From the NCBI GenBank assembly GCA_003164275.1, contig PLSY01000253.1:12726-22378 (forward strand): a DNA stretch of 9,653 bases, read 5' to 3'. Source of the stretch: Acidimicrobiaceae bacterium. GTDB taxonomy: Bacteria; Actinomycetota; Acidimicrobiia; Acidimicrobiales; RAAP-2. The notes under the pieces are model-generated. The model did not search any database, was not told the origin of the DNA, and was given only the letters and a program-made list of their open reading frames with translations. This document shows positions 1 through 6,005 of this stretch, piece by piece; within the stretch, counting starts at the first letter, position 1, and every line of letters starts with the position of its first letter. Made by a program: the position numbers and the translations under genes.

Positions 1-281
1 CCCCAATTGCGAGGGACCTGGGGCACCCGTACGCTGCTCTAGCGGTGCTCGCCACCGTGCTCGCCGCCGTGGGCACGACCCACACGGTGAGCGGCCTCAC
101 CCAACCCAACCTGGCCTCCTACCACGCCGCCTTCCTGACCGCAGCCGTCATCGCCCTGATCGGTTCGGCTGTCGCCTTGACAATCAGGGACAAGGACGCG
201 GCTTCGACCATGGTGCTCCGGGGGCGCGCAGCCGAAAGAGCAGACGACCACCCGGCTGCCCCCGCCCCAGCGGCCACCTGA
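1..281 (+). CDS. C-terminal fragment of a multi-pass transporter, probably DHA2-type MFS efflux protein (5' truncated by window edge)
   Basis: An open frame (codons starting at base 3) runs in from the left edge with no stop and ends at TGA 279-281, so about 92 C-terminal residues are visible. They contain two hydrophobic stretches: an Ala/Val/Leu-rich segment from about base 30 to 85, and a second at about 120-185 beginning YHAAFLTAAV. A charged tail with RDKDA and a Pro/Ala-rich end follows. Known family pattern: 14-helix drug:H+ antiporters (EmrB/QacA-like) often finish with a last helix of the type 'FhaaFl..a.lal.g...' followed by a basic/acidic cytoplasmic tail. The start, the conserved MFS motifs and any regulator are outside the window, so the subfamily and substrate are inference. 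Another multi-pass transporter is possible. That this is a real coding end is fairly secure from codon bias and the hydrophobic pattern. Confidence 0.6.
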   Translation, partial: PIARDLGHPYAALAVLATVLAAVGTTHTVSGLTQPNLASYHAAFLTAAVIALIGSAVALTIRDKDAASTMVLRGRAAERADDHPAAPAPAAT

Positions 282-328
282 CGACGGCCTGACCCCTGGC
301 AGTCACCGACCGGGCCCACCGGGCGCGG

Positions 329-340
329 TAATTTTCACCC
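329..340 (+). promoter_or_regulatory. Leaderless-type promoter (-10 TAATTT) of the HAD hydrolase
   Basis: TAATTT at 329-334 fits the TAnnnT -10 consensus and lies exactly six bases before ATG 341. Transcription would therefore start at or next to the start codon. No purine-rich ribosome-binding site precedes the ATG, which agrees with a leaderless mRNA. No convincing -35 box is seen around 306-311. Confidence 0.45.
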
Positions 341-1126
341 ATGACGCAAGGGGTGATGCTCGACATCGACGGTGTGCTCACGGTGTCGTGGGAGCCGCTC
401 CCCCATGCTGGCGAGACCGTGAGGTGGCTCGACGACCAGGGCCTCGAGTACCGACTGGTGACCAACACCTCATCACGATCACGACACCAGATCGCCAGCC
501 TGCTGGCAGCAGCGGGCATGCCGGTCGCTGAAACCCGGATCCTCACCGCAGTGACGGCGGCGGCCAGCTACCTGGCCGATCGGTATCCCGGAGCCGGCTG
601 TTACGTGCTGAACGAGGGTGACCTGAGTGTCGACCTCGCCGGGGTCCGGCTGGTCGGCCCCACCGAGGCCGACGTCATCCTCCTCGGAGGAGCCGGACCG
701 AGCACGGGGTATTCGGAGCTCGACGCCGTCTTCAAGCGGGCCCTGGAGGGAACGCCGGTGATCGCCCTCCACCGCAACGCCCGATTCCAGAAGTCCGACG
801 GGCCGGCCCTCGACATGGGGGCCTTCATCGCCGGGCTGGAAGCGGCGGCTGACCTCGAGGTGGTGGTAGTGGGCAAACCGGCCCAGGCCTTCTACGAGGC
901 CGCCCTTTCGGACCTCGGATTGAGCCCGGAGGCCACGATGATGGTCGGTGACGACATTGGTACGGATGTCATCGGCGCCCAGGCCGTCGGTGTCATGGGC
1001 GTGCTGGTCAAGACGGGCAAGTTCCGTCCCTCGGACCTGGAGGGCGGAGCGCGACCCGACCAGGTCATCGACGACATCGGCCAGCTACCCGCTCTGCTCG
1101 ATCGGCTGAGCACCACGCGCCCGTAG
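341..1126 (+). CDS. HAD-superfamily subclass IIA hydrolase (LHPP/NagD-like phosphatase)
   Basis: This is a predicted cytoplasmic phosphatase of 261 aa. All HAD motifs are visible. Motif I is DIDGVL, with nucleophile Asp8 and acid/base Asp10. Motif II is TNTSS at 41-45. The motif III lysine is in VGKP (Lys179). Motif IV is GDDIGTD at 203-209, supplying the Mg2+-binding acids. A cap domain sits between motifs II and III (roughly 75-170), the C2-cap layout of class IIA enzymes such as NagD, p-nitrophenyl phosphatases and LHPP. The short N-terminus, with motif I at residue 8, and the overall length of about 260 fit this group. The substrate cannot be read from sequence; sugar phosphates, phosphoglycolate, phospho-amino acids or pyrophosphate are the family's range. 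ATG 341 is chosen because motif I follows at once and a -10 box stands six bases upstream. It lies 59 bases after the transporter gene and converges with the serine hydrolase gene. Confidence 0.88.
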   Translation: MTQGVMLDIDGVLTVSWEPLPHAGETVRWLDDQGLEYRLVTNTSSRSRHQIASLLAAAGMPVAETRILTAVTAAASYLADRYPGAGCYVLNEGDLSVDLAGVRLVGPTEADVILLGGAGPSTGYSELDAVFKRALEGTPVIALHRNARFQKSDGPALDMGAFIAGLEAAADLEVVVVGKPAQAFYEAALSDLGLSPEATMMVGDDIGTDVIGAQAVGVMGVLVKTGKFRPSDLEGGARPDQVIDDIGQLPALLDRLSTTRP

Positions 1127-1138
1127 CCGGGTGCGGGC

Positions 1139-1160
1139 ACGACCGGCCAACGCGGTTCGT
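1139..1160. terminator. Weak hairpin between converging genes
   Basis: Only 39 bases separate the two converging genes. They contain ACGACCG (1139-1145) facing CGGTTCGT (1153-1160), a short bulged stem with a seven-base loop. There is no T-run on either strand. Its position suggests a terminator for one or both genes, but the stem is too short to be sure. Confidence 0.25.
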
Positions 1161-1165
1161 CGCTG

Positions 1166-2371
1166 TCACTCGTCGACCAGACGGTCGGCCGCCGCCCGGA
1201 AATCCGTGAAGACCTGAGGTGCCGCCGGCGAGGTCATGGCCCGCTGCGTGAACAGGATCCCGGTCAGGCCCGTGGTCGGGTCGGTCCTCCAGGTGGTGCC
1301 GGTTCCCCCGTCCCAGCCATAGCCGGTCGAGGTCCCCCGTCCGGGTCCACCGGCGGCCGGCACCCGCAAGCCGAGCCCCCAGCCCCCGTCGTCTCCGAGG
1401 AACAACGCCGACTCCCGGCGCTGCTGTGCGGTCAGGCGATCAGTGGTCATCTGCGTCACCGCCTCGCCGGACAGGACGCGGACCCCCCTCCTCACCCCGC
1501 CCTCGGCCATCATCTGGGCGAATGCCCAGTAGTCGCCGATGGTCGAGACCAACCAACCACCAGCGTCGGGGAGGCTCGGGGGCTTCGACCAGTAACTATC
1601 GACCACGCCGTCGAGCACCGAGAGCTCACCGGTCTCGGGGTCGGGTGAGTACGCCGTCGTGAGGCGGTCCCACTTGTCGGGCGGAACGCTGAAGGCCGTG
1701 TCCTCCATGCCCAGAGGGCCGAGGATGCGCTCTCGCAGGACCGTCTCGAGGGGCAAGCCGGCCACCCGCTCGACCAGGATCCCGAGCACGGTGGCGCTGG
1801 TGTTGTAGAGCCACATGTCTCCGGGTTGGCGCATGAGCGGCAGGCGGGCGAAGCGCTCGATCCACTCGTCCGACGTCCACGGGGTTGGCGGCCAGGGCGG
1901 CCCGAGCGTCTTCAGCCCGAGTTCGGCCTCGGCCTTCTGGATCGGATACGGCTCACCCGGACCGAACACGATCCCGAATCCCATCCGAAATGAGAGCAGG
2001 TCATCGACGGTGATGGCACGACGGGCGGGCTCGGTGTCGTCGAGCTCAGACTCGAGTGTCCTCAGCACCTGACGATTCGTCAGCTCCGGAAGCCAGTGGT
2101 CGATCGAGTCGTCGAGTCCCATCTGGCCGTCATCAATCAGGCTCATGGCCGCCGCGGCCACGACGGGCTTGGTCAGCGAGGCGATGCGAAAGATGGCGTC
2201 AGTCTTGAGCGGCCTCGTCTCGTCGAATGAGCTGGTCCCGATGGATTCGGCGTGGACCCGCCCCCCCGCCGCCACAAGGATGGCCAGCCCCGGCATCGAC
2301 CCTCGCTCAATATGGCCGGCCAGGACCCGGTGCAGGTGGTCGAGGCCCTCGGCCGGAAACGTGCTGCTCAC
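1166..2371 (-). CDS. Serine hydrolase, beta-lactamase class C / esterase family (PF00144 type)
   Basis: A 401-aa member of the penicillin-binding-protein-like serine hydrolases (class C beta-lactamases, EstB-type esterases, D-aminopeptidases). With the chosen start as residue 1, the catalytic SxxK is S-L-T-K at 65-68 in the usual RIASLTKP context. The second motif is at YNTS (about 189-192), in WLYNTSATVLG, where the tyrosine acts as general base. The third, HxG-like motif is replaced by WDGGTG near 353, as is common in the esterase-like branch. No signal peptide is visible, so the protein is probably cytoplasmic and more likely an esterase or amidase than a true resistance enzyme; the substrate is unknown. 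I chose GTG 2371-2369 because a very strong Shine-Dalgarno sequence (GGAGAGGGGAG on the minus strand, just upstream) precedes it and homology-like sequence begins there. An upstream extension to 2524 would run through the promoter and palindrome. Confidence 0.88.
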   Translation of the reverse strand: MSSTFPAEGLDHLHRVLAGHIERGSMPGLAILVAAGGRVHAESIGTSSFDETRPLKTDAIFRIASLTKPVVAAAAMSLIDDGQMGLDDSIDHWLPELTNRQVLRTLESELDDTEPARRAITVDDLLSFRMGFGIVFGPGEPYPIQKAEAELGLKTLGPPWPPTPWTSDEWIERFARLPLMRQPGDMWLYNTSATVLGILVERVAGLPLETVLRERILGPLGMEDTAFSVPPDKWDRLTTAYSPDPETGELSVLDGVVDSYWSKPPSLPDAGGWLVSTIGDYWAFAQMMAEGGVRRGVRVLSGEAVTQMTTDRLTAQQRRESALFLGDDGGWGLGLRVPAAGGPGRGTSTGYGWDGGTGTTWRTDPTTGLTGILFTQRAMTSPAAPQVFTDFRAAADRLVDE

Positions 2372-2471
2372 CTTGCTCCCCTCTCCCGCGCCCAGTCTGA
2401 CGCCGGGTTCGCGTCGACCGTGCGGGCTAGTGGCGGGAAGTACAGGCTGGGGGCAGGTCGATCCCCAGACC

Positions 2472-2502
2472 ATTAAACCTAGTGACTCACGTGATTTGAC
2501 AA
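2472..2502 (-). promoter_or_regulatory. Candidate promoter of the serine hydrolase gene
   Basis: Read on the minus strand, TTGTCA (2502-2497) and TTTAAT (2477-2472) form a -35/-10 pair with a 19-base spacer, slightly longer than the ideal 17. Initiation near 2465 would give a leader of about 95 bases to GTG 2371. The -35 box overlaps the plus-strand TTGACA, so the two divergent genes appear to share this element (TTTGACAAA, itself an inverted repeat). Confidence 0.4.
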
Positions 2503-2525
2503 ACATGACCATATTGGTCACCATT
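2496..2525 (+). promoter_or_regulatory. Candidate promoter region of the dioxygenase gene (consensus -35 TTGACA)
   Basis: A perfect TTGACA lies at 2496-2501. The bases 17-18 downstream (CACCAT/ACCATT around 2519-2525) are a poor -10 match, so the promoter may need an activator or have another -10. The palindrome 2506-2520 fills the spacer between the two boxes, where a bound repressor would block RNA polymerase. Confidence 0.35.
2506..2520. promoter_or_regulatory. Perfect 15-bp palindrome, candidate operator
   Basis: TGACCATATTGGTCA consists of two perfect 6-base arms (TGACCA/TGGTCA) around the 3-base centre TAT. It sits in the 198-base divergent intergenic region, inside the presumed promoter spacer of the dioxygenase and about 30 bases upstream of the serine hydrolase -10. 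Size and symmetry suit a dimeric helix-turn-helix regulator. No regulator gene lies in the window, so the binding protein is unknown. Confidence 0.5.
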
Positions 2526-2569
2526 TAGCCCACTCTTGTCCGTGGCATCCGAAGAGACCCGAGGACCAA

Positions 2570-3475
2570 ATGACCACCACCGTCGATCCGACCACCACCA
2601 AGCTGGACATCACCCCGATGTCGGGGACGATCGGTGCTGAGCTGCGCAACCTCGACCTCCACCAGCCGCTCAGCCCGGATACCGTCAGCCAGATCCGCCA
2701 GGCCCTCCTCGACTACAAGGTGGTCTTCTTCCCCGACCAGCACCTGTCGCCGGATGAGCACAAAGCGTTCGCCGCCTACTTCGGCCAGGTGACCAACGCC
2801 CACCCAGTCGTCCCAGGAATCGACGGCCACAAAGAGGTCTTCGAGATCGACTACTCCCTCATGCGCGAGCGCCTGGAGGGCGACAAGGCGAAGAGCACCG
2901 AGGTCACCTACGGCGATAAGGACAAGGACAAGTGGCACACCGACGTGACCTTCATGAAGACGCCGCCTCTCGGCTCCATACTGAATGCCATCGTCATCCC
3001 GGAGGCCGGTGGGGACACCCTGTGGGCTGACACTCAGGCCGCCTACGAGGGGTTGTCCCAGCCGTTCAAGGACCTGGTCGACGGCCTCACCGCAGTCCAT
3101 GAGGGCGGCTCCACCTTCGGCAAGGTCCTCGAGTTGGTCGGAGAGGGCGAGTGGGACGGCGAGAAGTTCACCGAGCTGGTCCCCTCCGAGCATCCGGTGG
3201 TTCGCACCCATCCTGAGACCGGCAAGAAGAACTTGTTCGTCAACCCCGGCTTCACCGTGCGCATCAAAGGGGTCTCCACCAAGGAGAGCGACACCCTTCT
3301 CAAGTTCCTCTACGCCCACATGGCCACTCCCGAGTACGTCGTCCGCTATCGGTGGAAGGCCGGCGACCTCGGATTCTGGGATAATCGGACAACCATGCAC
3401 TACGCCATCGGCGACTACGGCCGAGCCCACCGGGTCATCCAGCGGGTGACCCTCAGAGGAGATCAGCCCTACTAG
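2570..3475 (+). CDS. TauD/TfdA-family Fe(II)/2-oxoglutarate-dependent dioxygenase (taurine dioxygenase / AtsK alkylsulfatase type)
   Basis: A 301-aa cytoplasmic enzyme predicted to hydroxylate the carbon next to a sulfonate or sulfate-ester group, using O2 and 2-oxoglutarate, so that sulfite or sulfate is released. The iron-binding facial triad is complete: His123 and Asp125 in KWHTDVTF, and His277 in TTMHYA. The 2-oxoglutarate/substrate arginines correspond to Arg288 and Arg292 in the AHRVIQRVTLRGD segment near the C-terminus. Length and the segments GGDTLWAD and HPVVRTHPETG resemble the AtsK/Rv3406 alkylsulfatase branch about as well as TauD, so taurine is not assured. A sulfonate-type ABC transporter 90 bases downstream on the same strand supports a sulfur-scavenging role. 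ATG 2570 is preceded by GAGG (2561-2564) with five bases of spacing. Family assignment is firm; substrate is inference. Confidence 0.92.
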   Translation: MTTTVDPTTTKLDITPMSGTIGAELRNLDLHQPLSPDTVSQIRQALLDYKVVFFPDQHLSPDEHKAFAAYFGQVTNAHPVVPGIDGHKEVFEIDYSLMRERLEGDKAKSTEVTYGDKDKDKWHTDVTFMKTPPLGSILNAIVIPEAGGDTLWADTQAAYEGLSQPFKDLVDGLTAVHEGGSTFGKVLELVGEGEWDGEKFTELVPSEHPVVRTHPETGKKNLFVNPGFTVRIKGVSTKESDTLLKFLYAHMATPEYVVRYRWKAGDLGFWDNRTTMHYAIGDYGRAHRVIQRVTLRGDQPY

Positions 3476-3499
3476 GGGCTGCCTCCGACGCCAGCACTT

Positions 3500-3531
3500 C
3501 CCCGCGGTGACGAAACCGGTCGTCGGCGGGG
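3500..3531 (+). other. Intercistronic hairpin between dioxygenase and transporter genes
   Basis: CCCCGC (3500-3505) pairs with GCGGGG (3526-3531), and GACGA (3509-3513) with TCGTC (3520-3524), around the loop AACCGG. The two stems are separated by an internal bulge of three bases against one. There is no T-run after it. It could be a partial terminator, a processing site or a 3' mRNA stabiliser that sets dioxygenase and transporter to different levels; it could also be a chance GC-rich fold. Confidence 0.35.
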
Positions 3532-3565
3532 ACAGGTCCGACACCATCCGACAGGACAGTGAACC

Positions 3566-4456
3566 ATGACCGATGTAGCCCACCGACCGGCCGAGCAACC
3601 GGTATTCGAAGCTCCTGAATCGACTCCACCCGGCCAGGAGACATCCACCTCGGGCCTGGTGCGGCCTACGGTCACCCAGACCAGGGGCAAGAAGAAGCCG
3701 GTCAGCGTGGCCATCCGGGTCGTCCTGCCCGCCCTCATCTTCGGTCTGTGGTTCCTGCTGACCGGCACGGGGATCGTGTCCCAGACGAAGTTCCCGTCCC
3801 CGTCCAGTACCTGGGACGCCTTCACCAATCTCTGGCTGCACCAGGACCTGATCGGCGACATCGGGGTCTCGGTGGCCCGTGCTGGCGTCGGCCTCGCTAT
3901 CGGCGCAGGCATCGGGCTCGTCCTCGGCATCACCGTCGGGCTGTTCTCCCTCGGAGAAGAGCTGATCGACTCGTCCATGCAGATGCTCCGGACCATCCCG
4001 TTCCCGGCGGTGATCTTCTTGTTCATTGTCTGGTTCGGCATCGGTGAGACAGCCAAGGTCGGACTCATCGCCCTGGCCACGCTGTTCCCCATGTACCTCA
4101 ACACCTCGAACGGGGTGCGCAACGTCGATCGCAAGGTGGTCGAGGCGGCCCGCTCGTTCGGGCTGCGGGGCCGGCGGCTCGTCCGCCAGGTGGTCATCCC
4201 CCTGGCCATGCCGTCGATCCTCACCGGCCTCAGGTTCTCGACCGGTGTCTCGGTCATCGCACTCGTCTTCGCCGAGACCATCAACGCCAACAAGGGCATC
4301 GGCTATCTGGTCAGCCAGGCCTCGTCCTTCCAGCAGGTTCCCGTGCTCGTGGTCTGCATCATCTTGTACGCCCTCCTCGGCATCGGCGCCGACTTGGCCG
4401 TCCGTCTCCTCGAACGCAGTTCGATGCCCTGGCGTCGCCAGATGGCTGTCCGATGA
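3566..4456 (+). CDS. ABC transporter permease, SsuC/TauC (aliphatic sulfonate/taurine) type
   Basis: A 296-aa inner-membrane subunit expected to form a homodimeric channel with the ATPase encoded next to it. The first roughly 45 residues are hydrophilic, Pro/Thr-rich and end in a basic cluster (GKKK). About six hydrophobic segments follow, near 49-68, 104-128, 146-158, 164-180, 222-238 and 258-280. The cytoplasmic EAA coupling loop is clear: EAARSFG at 193-199 followed by VVIPLAMP at 209-216, which docks on the ATPase. The segment MLRTIPFPAVIFLFIVWFG is typical of SsuC/TauC/nitrate-type permeases (BPD_transp_1). ATG 3566 has AGGA at 3553-3556, nine bases upstream. The stop overlaps the ATPase start in ATGA, indicating translational coupling. 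Sulfonate specificity is inferred from the neighbouring dioxygenase; nitrate, thiamine-precursor or phthalate importers share this fold. Confidence 0.88.
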   Translation: MTDVAHRPAEQPVFEAPESTPPGQETSTSGLVRPTVTQTRGKKKPVSVAIRVVLPALIFGLWFLLTGTGIVSQTKFPSPSSTWDAFTNLWLHQDLIGDIGVSVARAGVGLAIGAGIGLVLGITVGLFSLGEELIDSSMQMLRTIPFPAVIFLFIVWFGIGETAKVGLIALATLFPMYLNTSNGVRNVDRKVVEAARSFGLRGRRLVRQVVIPLAMPSILTGLRFSTGVSVIALVFAETINANKGIGYLVSQASSFQQVPVLVVCIILYALLGIGADLAVRLLERSSMPWRRQMAVR

Positions 4457-5199
4457 CCACTGCCACCGCCACCGAGGCCGTCGTCGTCCGTGGGATCACC
4501 AAATCCTTCGGCGATCGCAACGTGCTCGCTGACTTGGACCTCACCATCCATCAGGGTCAGTTCATCGCTCTGCTCGGGGCATCGGGGAGCGGCAAGACCA
4601 CCTTGTTGCGGGTCCTGCTCGGACTCGAGGCCGTCTCCGAGGGCGACGTGTTCGTGCCCGAGGCCCGCACCACTGTCTTCCAGGAGCCACGCCTGGTGGC
4701 CTCGATGAAGGTCTGGCGGAATGTGGTGATCGGCCAGCCCCGGTCGGTCGGGACCCGCAAGGTGGCGGAGGCTGCGCTGTTCGAGGTGGGTCTGGCCGAT
4801 CATGCCGACGCGTGGCCGGCGACGCTGTCCGGCGGTGAGGCCCAGCGGGTGGCCCTGGCCCGGGCGCTCGTCCGCCAGCCACAGCTCTTGTTGCTGGACG
4901 AGCCCTTCGCCGCCCTCGATGCCCTGACACGACTGAAGATGCAGGCCCTCGTGGCAGAGCTGTGCGCCCGGCATCGCCCCGGGGTGCTGCTCGTCACCCA
5001 CGACGTCGAAGAGGCCGTGCTGCTGGCTGGTCGGGTCCTCGTCTTGAAGGAGGGCCGGATCTCCCTCGACGTGGAGATCGACCTACCCCGGCCCCGGACC
5101 ATCGGCGGACCGGAGTTCGACTCACTACGCAACCGGTTCATGGCCGAACTGGGCGTACTCGACCCCGGTCGTGGCATCCCCACCCCGGCCGCCACCTGA
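4453..5199 (+). CDS. ABC transporter ATP-binding protein, SsuB/TauB type
   Basis: A 248-aa nucleotide-binding subunit that drives the adjacent permease from the cytoplasmic face. All ABC signatures are intact: Walker A GASGSGKTT at 42-50 (Lys48), Q-loop Gln77 in VFQEPRL, signature LSGGEAQ at 126-132, Walker B LLLLDEP at 145-151 with catalytic Glu150, D-loop ALDAL, and switch His183 in VTHDVEEA. The short regulatory-domain-free build, 'TVFQEPRLVASMKVWRNV' and the spacing between Walker A and the Q-loop match SsuB/TauB/NrtD-type importers. The start ATG overlaps the permease stop (ATGA, 4453-4456), so it is probably translated by coupling; no separate strong ribosome-binding site is seen. No substrate-binding protein gene accompanies the pair. 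Confidence 0.9.
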   Translation: MTTATATEAVVVRGITKSFGDRNVLADLDLTIHQGQFIALLGASGSGKTTLLRVLLGLEAVSEGDVFVPEARTTVFQEPRLVASMKVWRNVVIGQPRSVGTRKVAEAALFEVGLADHADAWPATLSGGEAQRVALARALVRQPQLLLLDEPFAALDALTRLKMQALVAELCARHRPGVLLVTHDVEEAVLLAGRVLVLKEGRISLDVEIDLPRPRTIGGPEFDSLRNRFMAELGVLDPGRGIPTPAAT

Positions 5200-5218
5200 C
5201 ACTCCGCCGGGGCGGGTG
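5200..5218 (+). terminator. Probable terminator hairpin after the sulfonate transporter genes
   Basis: The bases directly after the ATPase stop codon fold as CAC-t-CCGC, loop CGGG, GCGG-GTG: a seven-pair stem with one bulged T. It has no T-run, which is usual for GC-rich genomes. The next gene has its own promoter, which supports a transcription boundary here. Confidence 0.4.
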
Positions 5219-5268
5219 CCCGAAGCTGGAGCAATCAGGCCAACCACCGCTGGGCCTCGGCCGATGTG

Positions 5269-5280
5269 TTTAATGGGGAC
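5269..5280 (+). promoter_or_regulatory. Leaderless-type promoter (-10 TTTAAT) of the FMN reductase
   Basis: TTTAAT at 5269-5274 matches TATAAT at five of six positions and lies exactly six bases before ATG 5281. No ribosome-binding site is present. No good -35 box is seen near 5246-5251. Confidence 0.45.
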
Positions 5281-5829
5281 ATGTCGACCACCGTGCAGAT
5301 CCTCCTCGTCTCGGGGAGCCTCCGTCGGCGGTCCACCAATCTGGCCGTGCTGCGCACGGTCCAAGCAGTTGCCTCCGAGGGCGTCGTTGCCTCCCTCTTC
5401 GAGGGCATGGGCGACCTCCCCCACTTCAACCCTGACCTGGACGCTGAGCCCCTGCCTCCGGCCGTCTCCGACCTCCGGGCCCAGATTCGTGGTGTCGACG
5501 CACTGATGTTCTCTACCCCGGAGTATGCCGGCGCCCTCCCAGGCTCGTTCAAGAACCTGCTCGACTGGACGATCGGCGACGATCACGCCGGCTCGATCTA
5601 CGAGAAGCCAGTGGCGTGGATCAACGCCTCGCCCCGTGGGGCTGCCAACGCCCACGAGTCGCTTGGCAAGGTCCTCGGCTACGTCCATGCTCGCGTCGTT
5701 ACAGCAGCCTGCATCCATGTACCGGTGGCCGAGGCCCAGATCGCCGACGACGGATCGGTGGCCGAGCGGCACATCCGAGAGCAGATCGCAGCCGCTGTCT
5801 CGGAGTTGGCTGAAGCTGTCGCCTACTGA
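5281..5829 (+). CDS. NADPH-dependent FMN reductase family protein (flavodoxin-like fold)
   Basis: A 182-aa cytoplasmic flavoprotein of the NADPH:FMN/azoreductase/SsuE-like family (PF03358 type). The phosphate-binding loop of the flavodoxin fold appears as GSLRRRSTN at residues 12-20, right after the first beta strand (VQILLVS). The flavin-binding signature TPEYAGALPGSFKNLLDW occupies about 79-96, and INASPRGAANAH near 115-126 is the third conserved loop. Length is normal for the family. Its place after a TauD-like enzyme and an Ssu-like importer suggests a link to sulfonate use, where SsuE supplies FMNH2 to the monooxygenase SsuD. A 2-oxoglutarate dioxygenase needs no flavin, however, and no SsuD is present, so a general quinone/chromate/azo reductase is an equally good reading. 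ATG 5281 is preferred to GTG 5266 because the latter falls in the -10 box and adds residues absent from the fold. Confidence 0.85.
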   Translation: MSTTVQILLVSGSLRRRSTNLAVLRTVQAVASEGVVASLFEGMGDLPHFNPDLDAEPLPPAVSDLRAQIRGVDALMFSTPEYAGALPGSFKNLLDWTIGDDHAGSIYEKPVAWINASPRGAANAHESLGKVLGYVHARVVTAACIHVPVAEAQIADDGSVAERHIREQIAAAVSELAEAVAY

Positions 5830-5923
5830 CCTCCGTCGGTCGACTTGTCGAGCACCCGACTGGGCTGCGTCGGCGCCGAGAGAGCCGGACACCCGGCCAC
5901 AGCATCTGATGAGGGGCGGACGA

Positions 5924-5961
5924 GGCAGAGGCGACCACGGAGAACCGCGGTCGCCTCTGTC
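5924..5961. terminator. Strong bidirectional terminator-like hairpin
   Basis: CAGAGGCGACCACGG (5926-5940) and CCGCGGTCGCCTCTG (5945-5959) pair over 15 positions with one A/C mismatch and the tetraloop AGAA. A further G-T and G-C pair can extend it to 5924/5961. It lies in the 176-base gap between the converging FMN reductase and binding-protein genes, the place for a shared terminator. Neither strand carries a T-run, so it would be a U-tract-less terminator. I see nothing else in 5830-6005. Confidence 0.65.
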
Positions 5962-6005
5962 AGCCCGGGCGGTCCGAGGCAGCCACCCCGGCACCGTGAG
6001 AGCGG

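Noticed and set aside
2487..2494. TCACGTGA, an E-box-like octamer
   Set aside because: It is short enough to occur by chance and its eukaryotic meaning does not apply; noted only as part of the symmetric promoter region.
2525..3841. 438-aa open frame on the minus strand opposite the dioxygenase and permease genes
   Set aside because: It lies antisense to two genes with complete family motifs. It arises because GC-rich codons on one strand leave the opposite frame free of stops, and its product is low-complexity with no recognisable domain.
3472..4299. 275-aa minus-strand frame opposite the SsuC-like permease
   Set aside because: It is antisense to a clear permease gene and has no domain or ribosome-binding site.
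5266..5280. GTG 5266 as start of the FMN reductase
   Set aside because: It overlaps the TTTAAT box and adds five residues before the first beta strand that the family does not need.
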